Assembly: GCA_900550165.1 (NCBI GenBank)
Contig: URQY01000003.1
Span: 1-64,000 of the forward strand
Reading direction: 5' to 3'
Length of the DNA: 64,000 nucleotides
From: an uncultured Eubacteriales bacterium
Lineage (GTDB): Bacteria > Bacillota > Clostridia > Oscillospirales > Oscillospiraceae
Position 1 is the first letter of the stretch. Each line of letters starts with the position of its first letter. Below the pieces are notes generated by a model. That model was given only the letters and a program-made list of their open reading frames with translations. It was not told where the DNA came from and searched no databases. The position numbers and the translations under genes were made by a program. Positions 8,664-15,566 of this stretch are shown here, one piece after another.

Positions 8664-9524
8664 TTACTCGATGCCCGCCAGCGTCTGGGCGTCGGCCACG
8701 TACTGGTCGATGAGGCCCTGCTCCTGCATTTCGGCGATCTTTTCGTTCAGGTAGGCGACGAAGTCCTCGTTGCCCTTCTGCACACCGATGCACTGGCCCT
8801 CGCTGTCGCTCTTAATGCCGATATCCTTGACCGTCAGGTCATCGTTGGCCGCGGCAAAGGCGAGAGACGGGGTGTAGTCGATGTACACGACGTCCAGCTT
8901 GCCGCTCTTGAGCTCCATGATGAGGTCCTGCGCCTTGACAAGGCCAACAACGTTCTCCTCGCCCGCAAGCTCATTGGCAATGGGCACCTGAATGGCGCCG
9001 TTCTGCACGCCGACCTTGTGACTGGCGAGGTCCTCGGGCTTGTTGTACAGGGAATCGTCGTCCTTACGGATGAGGATGGCCTGCTGCTGCTTAAAGTACG
9101 GGTCGGAGAAGTCGACGGACTTCTGACGCTCCCCGGTCGAGGCCATACCAGCGATGACAATGTCGAAATCGCCCTTGGCGAGGTTGATGCACAGGTTGTC
9201 GAACGACATGTCGACGACCTTGAGTTCGACGCCGAGGTCATCGGCGATGTACTGCGCGATCGAAACATCAAAGCCGACGATGGTGTCCTTGCCGTCCACC
9301 TCCGTGTGGAATTCGTTCGGGGGATAGTCGGCCGAGGTACCCATCACGAGCACGCCCGCCTCCTTGATCTGCTCGATCTTGGACTTGGCGGTATCATCGC
9401 CGGACGGCGTATCGCCGTCCGAGCCGCCCTGCGCGCTGTCGTCGCTCTTGCTGCCGCAGGCAGCAAGGGACAGGATCATCATCAGCGCCAAAAGCAGCGC
9501 CGCAAATTTCTTGAATGCGTTCAT
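8664..9524 (-). CDS. Amino-acid ABC transporter substrate-binding lipoprotein
   Basis: Extracellular receptor of a polar amino-acid ABC importer, 286 residues. A lipoprotein signal ends at LSLAAC (lipid-bearing Cys23), followed by a Ser/Asp/Gly-rich linker. The mature part shows the SBP family 3 pattern: GTSADYPPNEF, GFDVSIAQYIADDLGVEL, DIVIAGMASTGERQKSVDFSDPY (here read in parts) and VGVQNGAIQVPIANEL. AGGAGG precedes ATG 9524. It is last in a minus-strand operon of permease, ATPase, cyclodeaminase-family gene and this receptor. Ligand identity is not readable; the enzyme neighbour hints at a basic or related amino acid. Confidence 0.92.
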   Translation of the reverse strand: MNAFKKFAALLLALMMILSLAACGSKSDDSAQGGSDGDTPSGDDTAKSKIEQIKEAGVLVMGTSADYPPNEFHTEVDGKDTIVGFDVSIAQYIADDLGVELKVVDMSFDNLCINLAKGDFDIVIAGMASTGERQKSVDFSDPYFKQQQAILIRKDDDSLYNKPEDLASHKVGVQNGAIQVPIANELAGEENVVGLVKAQDLIMELKSGKLDVVYIDYTPSLAFAAANDDLTVKDIGIKSDSEGQCIGVQKGNEDFVAYLNEKIAEMQEQGLIDQYVADAQTLAGIE

Positions 9525-9545
9525 TCTCGTTCCCTCCTGCGTCTC

Positions 9546-10577
9546 TTATTCCCACAGGGGCTTGTCCCAAAGGTTGACCTTGGTGCCAATGCCCATTTCC
9601 GTTGCGTTCAGGTAGAGCTGATAGGCGATCATGATATCCAGCGCGCCGAGGCCCATGGACGCGGCGGCGACAAACTGATCGTCCGAGGTGCGCGGCTTCT
9701 TCGTGCCGAGCACCAGCTCGCTCAGGTCCATGATCTGGCTCTCATCGAGCTTGCCCTCCTTCGTGAGCTTGGACAGCGGGTTCGTGTGCTGCTTGAGCTG
9801 CGTCTAGTAGTCGGCGACAAGGCCGTCGGCCTTGAGGAAGACCTCCTCCTTCACCTCGTTGGAGTGCATGGAGACGAGGCCGCAGCCGGGCGTGAGCCAG
9901 GAGGCATCCATGAAGGGCTTGGGTGCGGTCGTCTCGCCGACGATGAGCTGGGACTTGAGCGCCGCAGCCTTGCTGTCGCTCGTCGGGATGATCTCGACGC
10001 CCAAGCTGTCGCCGTACTCCTTTGCGATGCCCTCGGCCTTGGCAAGGTCAATGTCGCAGAGGTACATGGTCTTGATCTGGGGCAGCGCCTCGTGCACGGC
10101 GGAGATCATCGTGCGGCCGATAACGCCCGCGCCGACGAGACACGCGGTGTCCGCATTGGAAGGAGCGGCGTACTTGGCCATCAGGTCACCGACGGCAGAG
10201 GTGCGCATCGCGGTGATGAGCGTGCCGTCCAGAATGCAGAACGGCAGCACCGTCTCAGGGTCGCTCAGGACGGAGATATCAATGCCGTAGGGGACACCGG
10301 GGGTGTGGGAGTTCTTTTTGGATTCCGCCGCCCACTTGATGCCGCCGATGTTGACGTCGCCGCCGATGTAGCAGGGCATGGCGTTGAAGAACGACTGCCA
10401 GTTTTCCTTGTCGGGGATGCTGGTGTTGGTCTTGGGCGGGTTTTTGATGAGGCCCTGACCGAGCATCGCGTAGGTCTTTTCCGTAACGGCCAGGATCTGT
10501 TTCATATCGAGAAGGCCGGCCTTGATGACATCTTCCTGCTTGAGGAACAGAATTTCGGGATTGATCGTGTGAAGCAT
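9546..10577 (-). pseudogene. Ornithine cyclodeaminase/mu-crystallin family gene with in-frame TAG
   Basis: The reading frame encodes about 343 residues of an NAD-binding OCD-family protein (Rossmann motif CLVGAGVIGRTMISAVHEAL; IDISVLSDPETVLPFCILDG; AMRTSAVGDLMAKY). It is interrupted once, by TAG at 9804-9806, after KADGLVADY; the same frame then continues TQLKQHTNPLSKLTKEG to a normal end at 9546. In relatives this position is commonly Trp (D-D-W-E), so a TGG-to-TAG change is the simplest cause. The start at 10577 has GGAGG 8 bases upstream. It may be a nonsense mutant, a sequencing error or a read-through codon; the frame is otherwise clean. Confidence 0.85.
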
Positions 10578-10623
10578 TTTGGTTTCCTCCAATAATATCG
10601 TAAATTTTATAATTTGTTAGGGT

Positions 10624-11370
10624 TCAAATGACGTTGATGACTTTTGACAAAAATTCCTGTGTGCGCGGATTTTGGGGGTGCTCGAAGATCTCCTCGGGCG
10701 TGCCCTGCTCGGCGATCTGTCCGCCGTCCATAAAGAGCACGCGCGTGCCGACCTTTCGGGCAAAGCCCATCTCGTGCGTGACGACGACCATCGTGACGCC
10801 GTCGTGGGCGAGGTCGGAGATGACCTGCAACACCTCGCCGACCATCTCGGGGTCGAGCGCGGAGGTCGGCTCGTCGAAGAGCAGCACGTCGGGCTCCATC
10901 GCAAGCGCCCGCACAATGGCGATTCGCTGCTTCTGCCCGCCGGAGAGTTGGGAGGGATAGGCGTTTGCCTTATCCTCGAGCCCCACGCGCTTCAAAAGCT
11001 TGAGGGCTTTTTCCCTGCACTCCTCTTCCGGCAGCTTTTTGACCTTTGTGAGCGAGATCGTAATGTTTTCAAGCACCGTCAGGTTGTTGAACAGGTTGAA
11101 CTGCTGGAACACCATGCCGACCTTCTGTCGGTGCCGGTTCACGTTGAAGCCCTTGGCGGTGATATCCTCGCCCTCGAAGTAGATCTTTCCGGCGGTGGGC
11201 TGCTCCAGGAGGTTCAGGCATCGGATAAAGGTGGACTTGCCGCTGCCCGAGGGACCGATGATGACGACCACGTCACCCTTGCAGATGGTCTCGTTCAGCC
11301 CGTCGAAGACGGTCAGCGCGCCGAATTTTTTCTGCAGATCCCTGATCTCGAACAATACGTTACCGTTCAC
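10624..11370 (-). CDS. Amino-acid ABC transporter ATP-binding protein
   Basis: GlnQ/HisP-type ATPase of 248 residues that powers the importer. Walker A is GPSGSGKST (39-47), the signature is LSGGQKQRIAIVRAL, Walker B is VLLFDEPTSALDPEMVGEVL, and the switch histidine is in VVVTHEMGFARKVG. Start is GTG at 11370, overlapping the permease stop by 11 bases with a GAGGAGG site about 10 bases upstream. Coupling with the permease gene and the substrate-binding gene leaves little doubt on function; the substrate is undetermined. Confidence 0.95.
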   Translation of the reverse strand: MNGNVLFEIRDLQKKFGALTVFDGLNETICKGDVVVIIGPSGSGKSTFIRCLNLLEQPTAGKIYFEGEDITAKGFNVNRHRQKVGMVFQQFNLFNNLTVLENITISLTKVKKLPEEECREKALKLLKRVGLEDKANAYPSQLSGGQKQRIAIVRALAMEPDVLLFDEPTSALDPEMVGEVLQVISDLAHDGVTMVVVTHEMGFARKVGTRVLFMDGGQIAEQGTPEEIFEHPQNPRTQEFLSKVINVI

Positions 11371-12040
11371 TCTTTTTCAGCCTCCTCTCAAAGATGTTCA
11401 GGCCCTTGCCGAGGATGATATTCAGCGCCAGATAGATGATGGCGGAGATGTAGTAGCAAGGAAGCGGGTTATAGGTAGAGGTGACCACGATGCCGTTGTT
11501 GTACATCAGATCGCCGATGCCGAGGTACTGGATGATCGAGGTCTCCTTGACCATCGTGACAAATTCATTGCCGATGGCGGGGAGAATATTTTTGACCGCC
11601 TGCGGCATCACCACGTAGCGCATGGCCTGCGCATTCGTCATGCCGCACGAGCGCGCGCCTTCCATCTGGCCCTTGTCCACCGCCTGAATGCCCGCGCGGA
11701 TGATCTCGGCGACGTAGGCGGAGGAGTTGATCGAAAGAGCGATGATGCACGGCAGCGCCCGCTCCAGATCGACGCCGAAGAGACTGCCGGAGGGATAGTT
11801 GATAAAGTCGAGCTGGTAATAGACGATGTAGAGCTGCACGAGCAACGGCGTACCGCGGATCACCGTAATATAAATGGCGGCGAATTCTTCAAGCGGCCTG
11901 CGCTTGGAAAGGCGCATAAAGGCGATGAGGCAGCCGAGGATGGAGCCGCAGAGCACGGTGAGCAGCGAGATGAGGATGGTCGTTCGCGTCCCTCGCAGGA
12001 AGTATTGATAATAATTCGTTGCAATTTCCCAGATAGTCAT
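11360..12040 (-). CDS. Amino-acid ABC transporter permease (HisM/GlnP type)
   Basis: Membrane component of the polar amino-acid importer, 226 residues from ATG 12040, which has AAGGAGGAG ten bases upstream; the longer reading to 12100 lacks a ribosome site. The sequence shows about five helices and the EAA coupling loop DKGQMEGARSCGMTNAQAM then RYVVMPQAVKNILPAIGNEF. YYQYFLRGTRTTILISLL at the N-terminus is typical of the His/Glu/Gln/Arg permease family. It is the first gene of the operon. Confidence 0.94.
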   Translation of the reverse strand: MTIWEIATNYYQYFLRGTRTTILISLLTVLCGSILGCLIAFMRLSKRRPLEEFAAIYITVIRGTPLLVQLYIVYYQLDFINYPSGSLFGVDLERALPCIIALSINSSAYVAEIIRAGIQAVDKGQMEGARSCGMTNAQAMRYVVMPQAVKNILPAIGNEFVTMVKETSIIQYLGIGDLMYNNGIVVTSTYNPLPCYYISAIIYLALNIILGKGLNIFERRLKKSER

Positions 12041-12083
12041 GTGCTGTGGTCTCCTCCTTCGTAGGACTGACTGTGACGCTGGT

Positions 12084-12110
12084 TGTATATTTATGTCCAT
12101 AAAACGTCAA
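12084..12110 (-). promoter_or_regulatory. Weak candidate promoter for the ABC operon; AT-rich upstream region
   Basis: On the minus strand TTGACG (12105-12110) and TATACA (12084-12089) are 15 bases apart, short for a sigma-A promoter. The surrounding 12041-12300 stretch is visibly AT-rich compared with the genes and has no ORF; I see no riboswitch fold there. Confidence 0.35.
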
Positions 12111-12301
12111 TAGTTAGAATAACAATTCGCATCAAGATCGTAGCCGTGAATAAAGAGGTGAAACGCAACATCTGTTGCTTTAGTAAAAATATACATAAAG
12201 TTTAGCATAACTATGACGCTCAAGACCGAGCGCAGCACGAAATATCCAGCTTGCAAAGGAGACCAAAAGAGCGTTTTGCATAAAAACACGCAAAAAAGAA
12301 A

Positions 12302-12345
12302 GGCGTCTGACCGAAACTTTGAGAGTATCGGTCAGACGCCTTTTT
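12302..12345 (-). terminator. Bidirectional terminator after kdpE
   Basis: A perfect 13-bp stem GGCGTCTGACCGA/TCGGTCAGACGCC with a 13-base loop is followed by T runs on both strands. It ends the kdpD-kdpE transcript. Bases 12346-12464 between it and kdpE hold nothing recognisable. Confidence 0.9.
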
Positions 12346-12464
12346 CATAAAAGTGCAAAATACGCAGATGACCCCCGCCATCCCCAATGGCAGGAGCCGT
12401 CTGCGTGATCTGTGTGAGGCGCGGCGCGCCCTGGTATCATAAGGCCGAAGCCTTATCATCCTGC

Positions 12465-13175
12465 TTACTCGTTGTTTTCGAGCATCCGGTAGCCCACGCC
12501 GATCTCCGTAAAGATATACTCCGGCGAGGCGGGATTCTTCTCGATCTTGCGGCGGATGTTGGCCATGTTCACGCGCAGGATCTGGTTGTCCGCCTTGGCC
12601 TTCGGGCCCCAGATCTGCTTGATGAGATAGTCATAGGTCAGCACCTTGCCGGCGTATTTGCCGAGCAGCGCCACGATCTTAAATTCGTTGAGCGTCAGGT
12701 GCACGTCTTCGCCGCCGACGAGCACATGGTGCTTGTCATAGTCGATGGTCAGATCGCGCACGGTGAACTTGCCCGACTGTGCGATCTCACCGTTGTCGAG
12801 CGAGGTGCGCGTATGACGGATGGCCGTGCGGATGCGCGCAAGCAGCTCGCTCGTGCCGAACGGCTTTTCTATGTAATCGTCCGCGCCGAGGTCGAGCGCC
12901 GCGACCTTGTCATGCTCGTGCGTGCGCGCCGAAACGACGATGATCGGCAGATTCGACCAGGCCCTGACCTCCTTGAGGATGGTCTGGCCATCCATATCGG
13001 GAAGGCCCAGGTCCAGAATGATGAGGTCCGGACAGTGCGAGGTGATCATGGAGATCGCCTCCGCGCCCGTCTGCGCGACCAGCACGTCGAAATCGTTCGC
13101 GGTGAGAACCGTCGAAATAAAGTTGCTGATGTTCTGCTCGTCTTCTACAACGAGCACTTTATCCTTCAATTTCAC
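12465..13175 (-). CDS. kdpE: KdpE-like OmpR-family response regulator
   Basis: DNA-binding response regulator, 236 residues. The receiver domain holds the acidic pair ED at 11-12, phosphoacceptor Asp55 in LIILDLGLPDMDG, Ser/Thr switch in VVSART and Lys in IEKPFG. The C-terminal winged helix has LTLNEFKIVALLGKYAGKVL and the recognition segment LRVNMANIRRKIEKNP. Start is GTG at 13175, overlapping kdpD by 17 bases, with GGAGGG upstream. Its closest recognised form is KdpE, which controls K+ uptake, but no kdpFABC is in the window. Confidence 0.88.
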   Translation of the reverse strand: MKLKDKVLVVEDEQNISNFISTVLTANDFDVLVAQTGAEAISMITSHCPDLIILDLGLPDMDGQTILKEVRAWSNLPIIVVSARTHEHDKVAALDLGADDYIEKPFGTSELLARIRTAIRHTRTSLDNGEIAQSGKFTVRDLTIDYDKHHVLVGGEDVHLTLNEFKIVALLGKYAGKVLTYDYLIKQIWGPKAKADNQILRVNMANIRRKIEKNPASPEYIFTEIGVGYRMLENNE

Positions 13176-14241
13176 TGTTGATGCCCTCCTCCAACGGTAG
13201 ATAAAAGCGGAAGCACGCGCCGCCTGTTTCCAGATTTTCCGCGGTCATCGTGCCGCCGTGCGCCTTGACGATCGTATAGCACACGGAAAGGCCGATGCCC
13301 ATATTCTTTTTCATGTCGAAATTGCTGTGAGACACATCTGAAAGCCCGCCCTGAAAGATGTTCGTGAGCTTTTCCTTCGGGATGCCGACACCGTCGTCGC
13401 TGACGGTGAAGCAGGCGAGGTTTCCTTCGCGCGAGAGACGCACGCGGATGTTCTTCACGCCTTCGCCGTGGATGGCGGCATTTTCCAGCAGGTTCATGAT
13501 GACCTGTCGGATGAGCGTCGCGTCCATCGGGACCATCAGCACCTCGTCCGGCACCTCAACGGAGACATTGATGCTGGGGAAGCGCTTTGTAAACTTGCTG
13601 ACTGACACGGCGACGATCTCTTCCGCCGCCTCGCAGTCCTTTTCGATCCTGGCCTGTCCGCCGCTCATGCGCGTGATGGAGAGAAGATTCTCTACCATGC
13701 GGATGAGCCACTGCGCGTCCTCGTTGACGTCTTCAAGGAGGCAGCGCTTCTGCTCGGGCGAGAAGCTGCCCTCATTGTCGAGGATCGCGGCGGTGTTGCC
13801 GACGATGCTCGTCAGCGGCGTGCGGATATCGTGCGACATCGCGCGCAGGAGATTGGCGCGCACAGCCTCCTTCTCCGTTTCGATGCGCAGCTTTTCCTGC
13901 TTTTTGATCTGCGTGTTCATCGTGCTGATCATCATCGAGACCGTCAGCATCGCAAGGAAGGTGAACGGGTAGCCCGTGATCGTAAAGTTAAACTCCCAGT
14001 AAGGGTAGGTGAAGACATAGTTGACGAGCAGCACGCCCGTGACCGAGCTGAAAATGCCCCAGAAGAAGCCCTCCGTCCAGCGAGAGATGGTTGCGACCGC
14101 CAGCACGAAAATGAGGTGCACATAGCCCCCGCCGCTGTCCAGTCGGCGCAGCAGCGTGCATAGGACCGTCGCCGTGACGAGAATGGCAGCCGTCAGGAAA
14201 AAGTCATACAGCCGCCGCAGTCCGGTCACGTTTTTTTCCAT
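13159..14241 (-). CDS. KdpD-type sensor histidine kinase lacking the N-terminal KdpD domain
   Basis: Membrane histidine kinase of 360 residues. Four hydrophobic helices fill about 14-110 in the DUF4118 pattern (YVHLIFVLAVATISRWTEGF, SSVTGVLLVNYVF). A dimerisation/phosphoacceptor segment has His137 in RAMSHDIRTPLTSIVGN; the ATPase domain shows NLLENAAIHGEG (N box) and SDDGVGIPKE (G1) and GIGLSVCYTIVKAHGG. Full KdpD is about 890 residues with an N-terminal KdpD/USP region; here that region is absent, so it corresponds to the C-terminal half only. ATG 14241 follows a GGGGGG-type site. Confidence 0.88.
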   Translation of the reverse strand: MEKNVTGLRRLYDFFLTAAILVTATVLCTLLRRLDSGGGYVHLIFVLAVATISRWTEGFFWGIFSSVTGVLLVNYVFTYPYWEFNFTITGYPFTFLAMLTVSMMISTMNTQIKKQEKLRIETEKEAVRANLLRAMSHDIRTPLTSIVGNTAAILDNEGSFSPEQKRCLLEDVNEDAQWLIRMVENLLSITRMSGGQARIEKDCEAAEEIVAVSVSKFTKRFPSINVSVEVPDEVLMVPMDATLIRQVIMNLLENAAIHGEGVKNIRVRLSREGNLACFTVSDDGVGIPKEKLTNIFQGGLSDVSHSNFDMKKNMGIGLSVCYTIVKAHGGTMTAENLETGGACFRFYLPLEEGINSEIEG

Positions 14242-14303
14242 CAGGCAGCCCCCCTTTTCATCCTTCCCTTGAATGCGGGCGAAGATGCCCGTATCCTAAT
14301 CGC

Positions 14304-14312
14304 ATTATAACA
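14304..14312 (-). promoter_or_regulatory. Extended -10 promoter element for kdpDE
   Basis: On the minus strand TGT precedes a perfect TATAAT (14304-14309), giving an extended -10. No good -35 lies 16-18 bases upstream. It is about 63 bases before the kdpD start. Confidence 0.6.
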
Positions 14313-14360
14313 CAGCCTATGCTAAGTTTGCGTTAAAATGCGAAATTTTATCAGGATAGC

Positions 14361-14389
14361 AAAAAGAGCGGCTGTGGGGCCGCCCTTTC
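14361..14389 (-). terminator. Terminator after oadG-like gene
   Basis: On the minus strand GGGCGGC and GCCGCTC pair around CCCACA and are followed by TTTTTGC. Confidence 0.75.
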
Positions 14390-14419
14390 TGCTGTTAAAA
14401 GGAAGAAGTGGAATTCAGG

Positions 14420-14692
14420 TTAAATCTTGCGAATGCTGACATTCGTCACATTCGCCATATTGAAGCCGGGCTGCTGAGCAATGGCGGCCATGATAGCGAC
14501 CTTGACCTCATCGGTCAGCCCGTCGGCAGGAACGGCAGGGGCAGTCGGTGCGGCGGCAGCCGCCGCAGGCTTCGGCGCCTCGGGCTTCGAGAGGATCTTT
14601 CCCATCAGGATGGTGAGAAAAATGATGCAGGTCAGGCCCACGAAGGTGACGCCCATGCCCATAATGACAACAAACGCGCTGGATACTTCCAT
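14420..14692 (-). CDS. OadG-family sodium-pump decarboxylase gamma-subunit-like protein
   Basis: A 90-residue protein with a single N-terminal membrane helix (FVVIMGMGVTFVGLTCIIF then LTILMGKIL), an Ala/Pro-rich linker (KPEAPKPAAAAAAPTAPAVPA) read over about 40-60, and a small C-terminal domain ending in NVSIRKI. This matches OadG, the gamma subunit that anchors and assembles Na+-translocating oxaloacetate or methylmalonyl-CoA decarboxylases. ATG 14692 has an AAGGAG site; the longer reading does not. No alpha, beta or biotin-carrier subunit is nearby, so it is an orphan in this window. Confidence 0.75.
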   Translation of the reverse strand: MEVSSAFVVIMGMGVTFVGLTCIIFLTILMGKILSKPEAPKPAAAAAAPTAPAVPADGLTDEVKVAIMAAIAQQPGFNMANVTNVSIRKI

Positions 14693-14814
14693 TGGTGGAT
14701 ACGCTCCTTTTATGTATTCTGGCGCTATTATAGCGCGCAGAATTCGCACCGCAAGCGTTTTGGAGCGCTCTTAACAGGGCGTTAGCGCCGCCCTTTCCCC
14801 TCTTAACATCGCTT

Positions 14815-15507
14815 TTATTCTTGTTTACTTTCCGCTAAGGACAGGACCTCCAGCGTATCCCCGCGCACGCGGAATTTAACGTCCCGGCCGCCAAAGCTCA
14901 TCCCGTAGACGCGCTCGGAGTCGTGCTGATACTGCGGGCGTGGGTCCTGCGCGAGCACGCCGAGCAGCGCCTCGCGCTGTCCCTCGGGGAGTCCCGCAAG
15001 GAGCTCCGGCGGGCAGTCGACCCTGATGGTCTCCTTCGGAGAGGGCGCAAAGCCGCCCAGCGCCTCGGGGTGCGCGTCGGCATAAGGCAGGTAGGGCTTG
15101 ATATCGTAAATGGGCGTGCCGTCCATCAGATCCGCGCCCGAGACGATCAGAACGTTGCCAAATCCGTCCTCGTGCCGCACGCCCTCGAGCTTCACGCAGG
15201 AAAGCCCGATGGCATTCGGGCGGAACGGCGAGCGCGTGGCGAATACGCCGACGCGCTCGTTACCGCCCAGGCGCGGCGGGCGCACCGTCGGCGACCAGGT
15301 ATCGCGCACGGCGGCAGAAAACTGCCAGATGAGCCACAGGTGCGAAAAGCCCTCGATGCCGCGCAGCGCGTCGTCATTCCGGAACTCCGGCTCGAAGACG
15401 ATCTTTGCGCGCAGCGCCGGCACAAGTCCGCTCTGGCGCGGGATGCCGAATTTTTCGGGAAAGTCGCTTTGGATGCGGGCAATGACCTTCACAGCGTGCA
15501 TTTCCAT
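14815..15507 (-). CDS. trmO: TrmO, tRNA (t6A37) N6-methyltransferase
   Basis: SAM-dependent enzyme that methylates t6A at tRNA position 37 to m6t6A, 230 residues with the TsaA-like beta-barrel fold. Diagnostic pieces are FGIPRQSGLVP near the N-terminus, FSHLWLIWQF, and GVFATRSPFRPNAIGLS, which forms the SAM pocket. The C-terminal half (YDIKPYLPYAD) is also typical. ATG 15507 follows AAGGGAG. It stands alone between an OadG-like gene and a DUF4914 gene; other t6A enzymes (TsaD, MtaB) are coded further along the window. Confidence 0.92.
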   Translation of the reverse strand: MEMHAVKVIARIQSDFPEKFGIPRQSGLVPALRAKIVFEPEFRNDDALRGIEGFSHLWLIWQFSAAVRDTWSPTVRPPRLGGNERVGVFATRSPFRPNAIGLSCVKLEGVRHEDGFGNVLIVSGADLMDGTPIYDIKPYLPYADAHPEALGGFAPSPKETIRVDCPPELLAGLPEGQREALLGVLAQDPRPQYQHDSERVYGMSFGGRDVKFRVRGDTLEVLSLAESKQE

Positions 15508-15566
15508 GGAATACTCCCTTTCTCAGCAAAGAAGGGGCGCGATACGCGCCCCTTCTCTTTTCTTTT

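Noticed and set aside
9804..9806. TAG as pyrrolysine
   Set aside because: TAG is used as an ordinary stop in other genes here (for example 58076-58078 and 32624-32626) and the family expects Trp at this place.
8112..10595. 827-codon plus-strand frame
   Set aside because: Shadow of aroQ and of the minus-strand ABC operon, with no domain and no ribosome site.
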